Source: Exobasidium rhododendri
Lineage: Eukaryota > Basidiomycota > Exobasidiomycetes > Exobasidiales > Exobasidiaceae
DNA: 64,000 nucleotides
Assembly: GCA_026210745.1 (NCBI GenBank)
Contig: CP110631.1
Location: 2,418,001-2,482,000, forward strand
Direction: 5' to 3'
The position numbers and the translations under genes were made by a program. The notes under the pieces were generated by a model that worked only from the letters and a program-made list of their open reading frames with translations, searched no databases and was not told the origin of the DNA. Below, one piece after another: positions 52,996-63,969 of this stretch. Each line of letters starts with the position of its first letter. Position 1 is the stretch's first letter.

Positions 52996-54786
52996 CAGTT
53001 GGAAATCCAGAGAAGAGACGAATGACGAAGACGACGACTGAGATCAACAGATGAAGTGAAAAGATCGGTGGGCGCCTGCGGTGGTTGACTATGCAATCGT
53101 AGTGGGACAAGGATGTATCTGATTAAAACACTTCGTCGATCGGGAAAACGAGTATTACGACGAATGAGAGGCGGCGGTTCAGAATATGCGAGAAATGACT
53201 GTGAGGCCTGTAGGCGTATTGCTGAAAGCGGAGAAAGTGGTCGGCCGCCCACAAGTGGGAAAAGGGCGAAGAAGTTGGAAGGCAGTGGGCGTCAGTTTAC
53301 CACTACCCTTTCATACAAGCAGCCAAGGTAGAGCAGCAGCTAAGGTGAGTAGGGCCTCGTTGTCCGTGATGCTCTTTCGAGACGATAAGAAGCCGAACAG
53401 ACGAGAAAGGGGCGAACCAAGAAGAGGAAAAGGAAAGTGAGGGCGGACAGGCGATGTGTGGTGATGGTTTGGAAAGGGTGAGTGTCCCTTGGATGGACCA
53501 AGGTAATTACTGATTTCTGAGTCTAAAAAGAGTGTTTTGTTTTTTCTCTCTTGTTCTCGACGCGCCCCTGCCCTTTTGACACTAGGGAGGGCTTCCAGGT
53601 GAAAGGGTAATACACAAAGTCGTCGAAAAGTGGGGGTGATTTAGGGTAGAGAGAGGAGGATCGAGGTTGTAGCGACAGTGACAGGGATCGGAGAGGGGTG
53701 GTGATGGTTGCAGATACGAAGTAGTCAGACTAGTCGAGATCGTTGGTACTAGGAGTGGCAGCAGCAGCAATGGTATACCTAGCGCGAGCACACCTGTTCC
53801 CAATCGCACCCCGAAAATTGTCAAGCTTAGGCTCAAAATTAGAAGGAGTACACAACTACACACTCATTCATGCTTTGGCGTGTGCTTTGTGTACTTGACT
53901 CGTAACGACAATAGAACCGAAAGAACAGAAAGAATATGGTAACTTACACAATTTTACACAAAGGCTTTACTACAAGTCAATGAACGAGGAGGACCTAGCC
54001 TGCGCTATTCATCATCTGCCCCTTTTACCTGCTAGCCACTTCCAAAAAGAAGGCGACGTCTGCGTTGGCGGGAGTAGTGCGATCTCCTTCTATCCTGCCT
54101 GTCCTTGCGCTGTCAAAATGGTGATACACATTCTTAGCTCCTGTCCGGCCTTTGTACTTGGACTCGTCAGATTATCAGACAGGCTGTGTGCCCAAAGGGG
54201 CTCTTTGGTGTATACAACAGCTGCACAATTAAGCATCTCTTTTGTTTGTGTATGTACTTAGAATATTCTTCAAAAGAATGAGGAAAGAAGTTCATGATCA
54301 CTATTCATATGAAAGAATACTCTTTTCAAGACGCCACGCGACGGACGGGAGCGGTTGCAACCGAATGGGCAATCTGGGCGTAATACTAGGCGTAGCTCGC
54401 CGCGTCGATTGTGGTTGCTTTTGAGTTTAAAGCACGGCAAGCCCCCCCCCCCCCGGACGTCGTGTTCCTCTTTGTTGCAAGTGAAGATGACAGCACGTGG
54501 AAGGAGAGCAACACTTTTGTCGATCTCGATGGCCATCAATCCTCACACTACACGCTTCCCCTTGCAATGATGAACAGTAGGGGCAGTGGTATGATAGCCA
54601 AGCCGGCACCCCCCTGGCAGACGGCGAGTCACGCCCTCTCGTAGTGTGTCATCGGTGTCAAATAGAGTGGAAAGCGGGCCGTCGGTGTCTGCATCTAAAA
54701 TAGCTGATGAGGAGGCAGACACACTGGGCGGAGAGGTTCATTTGGACGGACTCGGCATATACGCTAGCTCGTCCCTTGACCGTTCC
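52996..54786. other. Intergenic region upstream of RAX2 and of the coiled-coil gene
   Basis: About 1.8 kb. Contains the RAX2 promoter, a poly-C tract of about 14 near 54436-54449, and probably the unlocated 5' exon(s) of the coiled-coil gene. The frame of that gene is open from about 54601 but without ATG before 54787, and residues such as VTPSRSVSSVSNRVESG look coding. No tRNA or repeat family recognised. Confidence 0.4.
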
Positions 54787-57275
54787 ATGTCGGCTTCGAG
54801 TGAGATACCATTGGAGGAGGTGGAAGAGGCGCTCTCTGGTTTGAGTAGAGATGCCTTGGTGATGGCATTGAAGCGAGCAAAGGAGCAAATGGACATTGTG
54901 AGCAGTAGTCAGTGGAGAAGCTGGGAGAGATCTGAGGGAAGAGTACTGAACCAGACTCAACTACCTCTTTTGCTTTAGCTTGACTCAAAGCTAGACACGT
55001 ATATCGGTGACAACGAGAGGCTTCACACCAGGGTAGCAGACTTATCTTCACAGGTCAATCTAGCCGAGGCCGAGGCAGAGAGCATGCAGATAGCGTTGTT
55101 GCAGCGGGAGGAGAGGGTAGACGAATTGATGAAAGAGCAAGACAGGGATGAAGAAGAAGTCTATGCTAAGACTGGTATTATCGAACGACTAAGACTGCAA
55201 CTGGAAGAAAGCGAAAAGGGTCGAAAAGAGACAGAAAGGCGGTACTTAGATCAGGTGAGTCCTGCTTCAGAGAGGAGTGCTGTTGTAGAAATTCTTACCA
55301 TCGCCACAATTTTTTGCTGTAGACGGCCACTTCTGACAAAGAGCGACAGTACTACTCGGATATGGAAGCGCTACTTCAGACGCAGAAATCAAAAGCCTCG
55401 ACAGCTCATGAGCGAATACTATCGTCCAATCAAGAATTGTTGAGAGAAAATGAAAGATTGCAGATTGCTGTTTCACAGCTGCGTCACACTACTGGCGGCT
55501 ATCTCCGATCATCCGGTGCAGCAGATTATGTAGCTGCTGAGCAGGATACAGAGACAAGTCATGAAGGGAATCACAGTGGCTTAAGCTCGAGTGCCGCAGC
55601 GATCTCGACAGAAGAGCCAGACACGGCTGAATCTGGCAAAGGCTACCGTTTGCTACAAGCTGAGGCAAAGACGCTGGAAATAGAGGCATTGCAGGCAGAT
55701 TTTTCAGCCCTGCAAAAGAGTCATTACATGTTGAATGCTCACATGCAACACTGTCAACTCGAGCTTACTCAAGCAAAGACAATTAACGCTGAGCTTCAAG
55801 AGCAGAACGAGACATACATGGACATACTTCAGGAGAAGACTTTCAGCGGTGCCTTGATCGAGGAGAGTGCAGTGCTAAATCGGAAATACGTGAAGTCCGA
55901 TACAGAGGAGAGTGACAATGATACCGATGACGTCGATGATGTTCCGGATGAACCAAGAATGCAGCAGCGGAGCAAACGACGAGCGCTCAGAACGAAGAGA
56001 TCTCAAGCGATACTAAATAATCTCCCTCAAAGCCTTGCTAATGAGTTGGAAACCAGCGATAGCGATGAAGAAGGAACAGGTAAAGATGCTCGCAAGCGTG
56101 AGAGAAGAAGGGAAAGAAGTGAAATGCTAAGTGACAATGTGGAAGAGTTACACAAAGAGATCTGGAATCTACGAGACGCTAATCAAGCTTTGACTCTCTA
56201 CGTCACAAAGATCCTTGATCGAATCATCTCAAAGGAAGGGTACGAGAATGTACTTGCTGTGGATGGAGACGAAAAGAGTCGGTTGGGCACATTGCGCGGA
56301 ACGCCAAATCGACTGCGTCATCAAAGAAGTCGACCATCACTCTTTGAGAATCAAACTCCAATAGGGAACAAGGCTACCAAGAGAGCAAGTAGTGGCGGCT
56401 TACTTTCTTTACTAGGGGGCAGCACGGTTGAGTCGAAGGAAGAAGGCAGTACGCAGGACACACCCACGTCAACGAAATCACCGTCATTTGTTGCTCGTGC
56501 AAAAAGAACGGCAAGCATTGATTGGCGGTTCCTGCTCGGCAATGGCAGTCCCACACCCACCAATCAGCAGCCACTCCCAACGTCGCTGAATAGTACCACT
56601 CACACCACAAATGAAGGGCTGGAAGCGAGCATGTCACCTGCGCCTCGTAAAATCAGTTCCAGTGAAGAAGTGGAAGACTATCACGACGAAGAGGAGAAGG
56701 AAAAGATTCGACGAGCAATGATCAGTCATGGCATTTCACTGCCCGAGAACCAGTTGAAGTCACAAAAGAGGGCTTCAGGTTTTGGCACATTCTTTACTCG
56801 AGTGATGGGGGCCAATACGGCCACCACAACCATCACTTCCGCTGCTGCTGCTGCTGCTACTACCACCACTCCAGATGGCAGTGCTAGCAGCAACAAGGAA
56901 GATGTTGCCTCAATGACCGGACGGGGCGATCAACATTCAGGTCTGACAGGGACGGCGCCTGGCGGTAGAACACCTGACAGCGCTTCTACAAGACCCGGAA
57001 GGATAGGCTCTAATGGAGAGACTGCCCATGATGGAAAAGAAGCGGAACAAATACGAAGCAGTAGTCCGGAAAGCCGAAATAAAGCGAGACAGAATGCATT
57101 GGATGCAGGAGAAGCAGGTGGTAATCTGACGGAAGTACCGAGAAGGGTCTCGCCCATTTCATCTCGACGAAGTATTCTCAAGAGGAGGGACACCGCAAGC
57201 ACAGGAGTAGAGGACAGCAGCCGAGGCGAATCACTGGCTGGTGATGAAAGCTACGTCCTCGATAGTCTCCTGTAG
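54787..57275 (+). CDS. Coiled-coil protein of unknown function (5' end uncertain)
   Basis: Exons 54787-54897, 54979-55254 and 55323-57275, joined by an 81-nt GTGAGC..TAG and a 68-nt GTGAGT..TAG intron, both phase 0; 779 aa from the ATG used here. Heptad-rich helices span roughly residues 35-330 (LDSKLDTYIGDNERLHTRV, ERLRLQLEESEKG, NQELLRENERLQIAVSQLR, LQADFSALQKSHYML, MLSDNVEELHKEIWNLRD). They are interrupted by an acidic Asp/Glu stretch and a basic RRERRRER-type block. The C-terminal half is Ser/Thr-rich and disordered. The real start probably lies upstream behind another intron. Architecture suggests a structural or cytoskeletal protein; no family assigned. Confidence 0.7.
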
Positions 57276-57905
57276 CACGGGTAGCCATCGAAGTGCCGAA
57301 GCACGCTGGGCAAAGGGCTTCCAGGAAGACGAGCATGTGGGGCGCTTATTTGAAAAGAAGTTCTCACCGCTTAGTAAATACATCTCTAACATCACCACTT
57401 CAACACCAAGACGAACACCATGACAGACCATCTAATTGGGGCAATCAAACTTACATACCCCTCCCTCTTCATTTCTTATATAATCTCTAATCACGCCACC
57501 ATGTAATTTTTGTCCAACACTCTCGACATTGGATTGTGCTTTCTTTACTTCCTCGTGAGACATGCGACTAGCTACATGGCGTTTCCTGAGGTAGACTAGG
57601 GCGAATAATAAAAAGGGACATGCCTGTCGCGAAAGAAAGAATGGAGCGGCCATCGATACTGTCAGTCGTTATCTTCTTATCATGCGTGCGCCTCGTGGTG
57701 TTGCATCAGACTGACATGCAAATCTATATCCATTGTACAATGCCGGGCTATCAATAAAGAAAGCGACCGGCTAACGAAGGCGTAGCTTTCCATCATATGC
57801 AGGACCATTGGAGCAGAGAAATACTCACCATGTATCTATACTTCTGGTCGTCCTCCCATGACGAGCGGTGGACACGTGGTGACGATTGTTGAAGGAGTCA
57901 AAGTT
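57276..57905. other. Intergenic region downstream of the coiled-coil gene
   Basis: 630 bp of 3' flanking sequence. Short open frames only; nothing recognised. Confidence 0.4.
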
Positions 57906-58652
57906 TCACATGTGCTTGCCTTGGCAGACATGAGTGGACCGAGACCGGCTTGAAGCGCACACACACCGTGCTAGTCCGGTAAGCATGATCATATTGGCAG
58001 CATTGACGGCCAAAATAATGTCTCTTCTTATGTTTACATATCTACAAAAGAAAAGGTTCACCTTCGTATGTGAAAAGTGCTGCTGAGAGCGTTTGGATCG
58101 TCAGCAACTGTGGCCTTCTAGGGTTTGGAGCTACGTCTTGCTCAGAGATCTTTAGTTTTTTAAATCAACGTCGTGCGTCTAGCGCCCGCTAATCGTCTAA
58201 TTGGTAGCATCATTGTCATCAAATGCAGACTTTGACTCACATAGCAATGTCGAGGGCATCGGTAGCAATCAGGTCAAGCATAGCCTAGGAAGAGTGAAAG
58301 AAAGAGGTAATCAGTCTTCCGGCTCAGTATGCTCCAGTTCAAAGTAGAATAAGTGCATCATCTATCTAAATGATTATCGTCAAGCTTATAGCATTCCGAA
58401 GGTAAAGCGAATGTTTATAATCATTTGCACTGCCGATTCTGGCGAACTCACCGTGATCGCTTTTGCAATGGTAAAGTCAGGGACCAGAATCCCTGAGAAG
58501 ACATGTATCAGCCGTAGGCTCGCACCAAAGGTCGTTTCCGAATGATTGTTGCATCTGCTTGTGTCTGTGGCACAGGCGATGTCTCTGATCAAAGGAAGAC
58601 AAGTTGTCAGCCCAGCAAGATCCAAATTTCGCTCCTGCAAAATCTTCCACAT
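57906..58652 (-). CDS. Tentative three-exon gene, product unknown
   Basis: Minus-strand exons 58652-58452, 58284-58241 and 58041-57906 join in frame through two GTGAGT donors with TAG acceptors, giving 126 aa. The 44-nt middle exon is the strongest signal: bounded by consensus splice sites, it encodes AMLDLIATDALDIA. The final exon continues YVNIRRDIILAVNAANMIML. The product would be hydrophobic in its C-terminal half. The first exon could instead start at a CAG acceptor at 58634, with a further 5' exon upstream. A TATAAAG-type element lies on this strand at about 58924-58930. I recognise no family, and a spliced non-coding RNA is also possible. Confidence 0.3.
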
Positions 58653-59027
58653 GATGACTATGATATATCAGGAGTGTAAAATAAAAGAGAATAATCATCG
58701 GCCTTGGCCTGCAGCCATAGCATTGCGATTTCTTTTGTTGTGTCTCATCATCCAATATCGATCTCGCCAAGAATAGGTGCCACATCTACTCACAATGCAC
58801 GATTGGTCAAAGCTGGATCAGAGCTGATGGAAGACACAAATGGGCTAGGCCAGATCCCTCTTTGAGAGAAGGAAAAGGGAGCGAACAAGCACGAAACTTC
58901 TTGCGAAAACTCCTCGCCCTCGCTTATAAAGGGAGGATATGATCGGCGGCGCTCGTGCATGCACCTCATCACACGAATTCGAATTTTTGCACTTGAGCAT
59001 GAATGAAATATAGCCTGACCAGTTCTG
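58653..59027. other. Intergenic region with a minus-strand TATA-like element
   Basis: The minus strand reads TTTATAAGCG near 58924-58932. A GTGAGT donor-like site on the same strand at about 58795-58790 hints at an untranslated first exon for the tentative gene downstream. Otherwise nothing recognised. Confidence 0.35.
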
Positions 59028-59306
59028 CTAATCTTCCACTTCGATCCATCCTCCCTTCTTCGTGAGCTTGATCTTCTCTCCTTGTCCTAGCGATCTTCCA
59101 TCTCCACCCTCGCCGCGATACGTGGCTGCCAATTCATCCCTGCTGCTGAAATGATTCTTTCTCGTCTTGGCAGGACATGGTAAGATTGTTTCTGACAGGC
59201 CGACAGTGACAACCGCACCCAAGAATGTCGCTAAGAAGAATGTCGATGTGAAAGTGCGTCGATTGCGAAGATTCGGCAGGAAGGAGAAATGACGAAGGGG
59301 TGACAT
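59028..59306 (-). CDS. Small single-pass membrane protein, function unknown
   Basis: 92 aa from the ATG at 59306, single exon. A basic N-terminus (FLPNLRNRRTFTST) precedes one hydrophobic segment (FFLATFLGAVVTVGLSETIL), followed by CP and a hydrophilic tail ending KIKLTKKGGWIEVED. A basic, Arg-containing start plus one helix is the pattern of small mitochondrial inner-membrane proteins, but location is inference. The ATG lies 151 bp from the ERG8 ATG on the opposite strand, so the two probably share a promoter. Confidence 0.5.
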   Translation of the reverse strand: MSPLRHFSFLPNLRNRRTFTSTFFLATFLGAVVTVGLSETILPCPAKTRKNHFSSRDELAATYRGEGGDGRSLGQGEKIKLTKKGGWIEVED

Positions 59307-59457
59307 GGTTCTCGTTGGGAAAGAAAAAAATTCTTTTCGGTCGAGCTCGCGTCCAGTTATACAGCTGCAATATTTCTGTTGAATCAAGGTTGTAAGCGTG
59401 GTCTTTTCTTTCTTTTTGACGCTATTCTTTAATTTCATAGTCACCTCTCATGAAGCA

Positions 59458-61215
59458 ATGTCCCGGCAGACAGTCATCTCTGCTCCGGGGAAGGTGCTCA
59501 TTGCGGGCGGCTACCTTGTACTAGATCCAGCATACCCAGGTCTTGTCATATCTACTACGGCTCGCTTCTATACAGTCATCCGAGCAGCGTCGGAGTCGAA
59601 GGGAGGAAAGTCGAGTACCAATATCGACGGTTCTTTCAGGATTTGCATTCAATCACCTCAATTTGTAGAAGCTGAATGGGAATTCATCGTCACCCTCAAA
59701 GGAGGGAAGGGCATGGTGGAGCAGACGAGGGAGACGTGGGAAAGTACTAATGCAGGCCCCAATCCGTTCATCTCACTGTCTCTCCTCTACTCGATTCGAC
59801 TTGCACTAGAGGTCAGAAGTGAGGCAGAATTAGAACAAGTGTTACAATCGAAAGGCTTGCAAATCTTCGTTCTAGCAGACAACGACTTTTATTCGCAGAG
59901 GGAAGGCAAGTCTGCCCCTAGCATATCGCTGTTGAAGTCACGACCGCCCTTCTACTCACAGAAGCGTCCGATTCGAGATGTTCACAAGACTGGTTTGGGG
60001 AGCAGTGCAGCTATGACGACTTCTCTTGTTGGTGCTCTACTTGTTCATCTGGCAGTCGTACAAGCAGACGAAGATACAGGAAGCTTAGATGATGCTTCCT
60101 TAGCCTTGATACACAATACCGCACAACTGGCCCACTGTGCAGCGCAAGGAAAGGTGGGATCTGGCTTCGATGTCAGTGCAGCTGTGTGGGGAAGTCACCT
60201 CTACAGAAGATTCGATAAGTCTGTTCTTCAGAGTCTTTTGGATTTCGGCGAGAAAGTACAAATGGAGGGCGCCCTTCCACTCTCATCCGCTTATGACGCA
60301 CCGGAACTGGCAAGTCATCTTGATCCACGAAATCCTCTCTGGCGAGCTTCTCCACTTTCCAGTGTACGATTAGGTGAAACGAATCCTACCGCAGTCGAAG
60401 GGTTGGTAGCGGGCGACTTGTCTTCTTCCTCTTCTTCGATGACATCTAGACCAGCTCCTTTAGAACTTCCACCTCATGTGGAACTCATTCTTGCAGATGT
60501 TGACGCTGGCAGCAACACTCCGAGTATGGTGAGCAAGATTATGGAATGGAGAAAACTTAAGCCAGAATGGGCGAATCAGATCTATAAACTTCTTGCCTCG
60601 GGAAATCAAACGCTGGCAGATGGACTCCTGGCTCTCCGACTAGCTCACGCTCAAGACAGCAAAGAATATCAGCAAGCTATCCTGTCGGCAAGTCGGGTCA
60701 TCAGCAAGGAGTGGGATTCCCTTGCAAAAGCGGAACCCAGTACTACCATGACGTTGCTGGTGGAAGTGAAGAATGCAATGAGATCTATTCAAGGAGGACT
60801 GAGGGAGTTGGGAAGGCAAGCAGGAGTTCCAGTAGAGCCAAATGAAATGTCTAACGTTATCCGAGCCACTATTGATGGAGCACCCGGTGTGATGGGTGGT
60901 GGAGTACCGGGAGCTGGAGGATTCGATGCTCTCTTTCTTCTATTCCTTAATCCCAACAACGACGAAGGAAATTCATCGGCCGTTCGAAGTGATATTGAAG
61001 CTGTGTGGGCGAATTGGAAGGATCTTAGTGTAGGGCCACTTCTCAGCTCGGCAGGTGGCGCCGCAGGGTGCACTTCAGCTTCAATGCAGGCGCAATCTGC
61101 TTTGCAAACTCAGGGACTTGCCAATCTTTCCCCTTCTCAGTCAGGTGGCGGCTTGATCCTACACGAGCTCGCAACAGTGCAAGGGCTTCAAGAGGCAATT
61201 CAAGCAGCATTGTAA
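59458..61215 (+). CDS. ERG8: Phosphomevalonate kinase
   Basis: ATP-dependent phosphorylation of mevalonate-5-phosphate to the diphosphate, in the sterol and isoprenoid pathway. Intronless, 585 aa from the ATG at 59458. GHMP-kinase signatures: the N-terminal SAPGKVLIAGGYLVLDPAY, the ATP loop HKTGLGSSAAMTTSLVGALL, and the C-terminal motif with GGGVPGAGGFDALFLLFL. The GKVGSGFDVSAAVWGSHLYRR segment is typical of fungal Erg8. A Ser-rich loop near residue 325 is a species-specific insert. The frame is open upstream of the ATG to a GTG, but MSRQTVISAPGKV gives the expected N-terminus. Confidence 0.94.
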   Translation: MSRQTVISAPGKVLIAGGYLVLDPAYPGLVISTTARFYTVIRAASESKGGKSSTNIDGSFRICIQSPQFVEAEWEFIVTLKGGKGMVEQTRETWESTNAGPNPFISLSLLYSIRLALEVRSEAELEQVLQSKGLQIFVLADNDFYSQREGKSAPSISLLKSRPPFYSQKRPIRDVHKTGLGSSAAMTTSLVGALLVHLAVVQADEDTGSLDDASLALIHNTAQLAHCAAQGKVGSGFDVSAAVWGSHLYRRFDKSVLQSLLDFGEKVQMEGALPLSSAYDAPELASHLDPRNPLWRASPLSSVRLGETNPTAVEGLVAGDLSSSSSSMTSRPAPLELPPHVELILADVDAGSNTPSMVSKIMEWRKLKPEWANQIYKLLASGNQTLADGLLALRLAHAQDSKEYQQAILSASRVISKEWDSLAKAEPSTTMTLLVEVKNAMRSIQGGLRELGRQAGVPVEPNEMSNVIRATIDGAPGVMGGGVPGAGGFDALFLLFLNPNNDEGNSSAVRSDIEAVWANWKDLSVGPLLSSAGGAAGCTSASMQAQSALQTQGLANLSPSQSGGGLILHELATVQGLQEAIQAAL

Positions 61216-61311
61216 CGTCAAGGTTGTTTGTGCATAATGACAACGTACTGTCATTCCTTGCAGGTTTGATTTAATGAAACGTGAATAGTTTATACAATGG
61301 CCCTCTTTCTT

Positions 61312-62736
61312 TCATGAGGTAGCTGCTTTAATCAGATCTTGGTATCGCTCTCTTCTATCGGGGTCCACGTCGATTAATTGTTGTAAAAGCTCTGTTGCTT
61401 CCCGTCGGTATAGACTCCTCCTGTCCTCGTCTTCACTGCCCTTCTCCAGCAACGATAGAGACTCGGCGAGGGAGATCATACACCCTGGTCAAGAGGCAAA
61501 CATGATTTCAGCTGATGTCACCATCTCGTCGTCGTTTTCTTCAATTGTCGAAATGAAGCTCACATTTACTTTCAGCTTCTAGTTCGAGAAGCTCTCGGAC
61601 AGAGGCAATTTCTCGCTCCAATACGTCCACCATTGGATCTAGCAAGCGTCTTTCAAGTCAGTCAAACATTACCCCTTTCACCTCCACCTTCACATCTACC
61701 TCTCACCTAAGCCAATAAGCCAACTGTGATATGTCCACACACTCTGATCGTCAGGGTCGACATACATTGCTTGACGAATCAGCTCAAACTCTTCATCTCT
61801 TGCCTTTCTCAATTGGGCCTCGTCGAGTGCTTTTGCAGTCCAGATCGGAATGAGAAGGAGGGCACGATGGTGCCAAGCGCTGAAATTAGAGAAATTGGAC
61901 TCAATCTTGACTAGAGTGTAGGCGAGCTCTGCTTCTGCAAGCTTTAATTGGTGAAGCTTGAGTGAGCGAGAAATATTCGAAGCGGAGAGGGAAGCGGGGA
62001 AAGGAGGCAGGTCGTCGCTGTGAAGTGTCTCGGGAGCAGCCAGTCGGGTAAGAATGTATCGACGATAATTCCAGCCATGAACTGAGTGGCAGCCAATGTC
62101 AGAGATCACATACGACGAAGAAGAAGAAGAAGAAGTCACCATTTAGAATCATGTTGAGCACTCACAATTTCTGGCGTCCATGTCAAGCATCTTGTTTACC
62201 ATCTGAATCTCCGTCGTCCATTTTGCAGTCTTCTCCGCATCATCAGAAGGGAGCTGCTCCAAGCACCACTTTCGATGATTCCAAATCCAGTAAACTTTTG
62301 GATGTATCTTCAGTACCTCGATCGTCAAATCAAGATCCTCTATCAGTAGCTTCTGCTTCCGCCTCTCCTTTCGCATCCTATCGTCCCTGACGTCGGTGGT
62401 CAATGCTGAAGAGCTACTATCGTTCACTCTCGCGCTTGCGAATATGTCTTTGCTTGATTGTATCTCTGATACAGTATCGACGTCACTGAAATCTTTGTCA
62501 AAAAGGCAACCTAAGACCTTCCTGCGATAGTTCCAGGCAGTGTACAGCTCTGGATTCATGTGAAGAAGGTGCGTCGTCAACTCCAATGCTTCCAAAGTGG
62601 CGACATTGTCCTTTCTAAAAGCAAAGAACTGGTCCTCTATCGACTTGTACAGCTCGAGCTTCTTCTTTTCCTTCTCCTTCCGTTGAGCTTTGAGCTCTGA
62701 CGATAGCTGCTGTCGATCCCTCTTGACACCATGCAT
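61312..62736 (-). CDS. BET4: Rab geranylgeranyltransferase alpha subunit
   Basis: Alpha subunit of type II geranylgeranyltransferase, which prenylates Rab GTPases presented by the escort protein. Four exons on the minus strand: 62736-62166, 62081-61707, 61638-61564, 61484-61312; 397 aa, all introns interrupting at phase 1. Protein prenyltransferase alpha (PPTA) repeats are clear: NPELYTAWNYRRKVL, HPKVYWIWNHRKWCL, NFHGWNYRRYIL (rebuilt by the first splice), NFSAWHHRALLL and DDQSVWTYHSWLIG. The N-terminus MHGVKRDRQ resembles the MHGRxR start of the family. The C-terminal region contains the short alpha-helical segment with EATELLQQLIDVDPDRRERY. The 75-nt third exon is small but in phase. Confidence 0.93.
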
Positions 62737-62975
62737 AGCGACTTGACTAAAAGGTACCCCGGCGCCGAGGCCAAAAAGTCTAAAGGGAGGCGCGGGTCAA
62801 TGCGCACAGGACTGAGCTAACCTGTACAATCAATACTCTGTGTAATAATAAGATTGCTCTGCCCATCGCCAGCCTGCCCGCCTCCACGCCAACATCTCGA
62901 TTGCTCGTATCATCACTCTACGCTGCTCCGAACTTTCTCGTACTTCGCCTCTCGCCTTCCCTTCTAGCATTCATC
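62737..62975. promoter_or_regulatory. Shared divergent promoter of BET4 and VTI1
   Basis: 239 bp between opposed ATG codons of two membrane-traffic genes. No clear TATA box. Confidence 0.4.
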
Positions 62976-63969
62976 ATGGCTGAATTGTTCGACTCGTATG
63001 CGTCGGATTATACTCAATTGACCGAATCGATCACGACCAAGCTGAATACAGATGTTGCATCTCAAGCAGGAGAGACTCGAAAGTCGACCCTCCGAAGGGT
63101 GGAGATGGAAGTGGAAGAAGCGGAAGAGATTGTGTCTCAAATGGAGATTGAGATCAACTCATTCCCGAACAGCTTGAAGTCGGCATACAGTGTAAAGCTG
63201 AGAGGTTACAAAGCTGACCTGGACAGACTGAGTGCGCAATTAAGAAAATCGATGCAGCAATCCTCGAATGCCAATCGGTTTGCTTCGACTTCTGATTCAA
63301 ACGGTTTCAATGAAGATCTTGAGTCGGGTGATTCATACGATACCCAGGCGCAGAGGCAAAGACTACTTCAAGGTACGGCCACCCTTGACGACGGAAGCAG
63401 AAGACTCGAAGATAGTCACAGAATCGCTCTGGAGACTGAAGATCTTGGCGCTGATATTTTGAGAGATTTGAGGGGTCAGAGAGAGCAAATCGAGAATAGC
63501 AGAGACACTGTAAGTGCAGAAAGAAGTGAACATCGTTTATGGTACTGGTGTGAGACTCACTGAGATCTTTCCCCCTTCTTTTCGGTTGGGCAGTTACGAC
63601 AAGCCGATGGGAACATTGACCGCTCTTCCAAGACTCTGCAACAAATGATTCGTCGGTGAGTATGCCTTGCCTGTCTTCCGTTTCTTCCTCATGCGCTTCT
63701 GACTTCCTTCTCTCATCCTTCTCATACTCCATTACTATACAAAATTTTTCTTTCAAATGAACGGATCACGCTTACCCTGGACTTAATTCTCCTTACTCAC
63801 TTACCTTCGTCAGAGCAAAGCAGCAAAAGCTCATCACTTTCGGCATCATTGCCGTCTTAGTTCTACTCATTCTTCTCATCTTGGTGCGTGTGGTCCTGCT
63901 GAGCACTTTTTGACCACTCTCACTAACATATATTACCTGTCATCCTAACAGTATAGTAAATTTTCGTAA
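62976..63969 (+). CDS. VTI1: v-SNARE Vti1 (Qb-SNARE)
   Basis: Tail-anchored SNARE for Golgi-endosome-vacuole fusion. Four exons: 62976-63509, 63594-63655, 63814-63883, 63952-63969; 227 aa. The N-terminal Habc-like region begins FDSYASDYTQLTESI. The SNARE motif lies at about residues 135-198 with the zero-layer Gln in the LRDLRGQREQIENSRDT segment, followed after splicing by LRQADGNIDRSSKTLQQMIRR. The tail anchor (ITFGIIAVLVLLILLILYSKF) is spread over exons 3 and 4; the last exon encodes only YSKFS and the stop. The first ATG giving the Habc domain is at 62976; the upstream open frame contains no needed sequence. The gene ends 31 bp before the window edge. Confidence 0.94.

Noticed and set aside
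54567-54621. 31-nt GT..AG segment as an intron linking ATG 54567 to the coiled-coil gene
   Set aside because: The length is below any intron seen here and the resulting reading frame does not match the downstream frame.
58185-58275. tRNA-like A-box (TCTAATTGGTAGCAT) near 58195-58209
   Set aside because: No B box (GGTTCGANTCC) at the right distance and no cloverleaf stems; the region instead fits splice signals on the minus strand.
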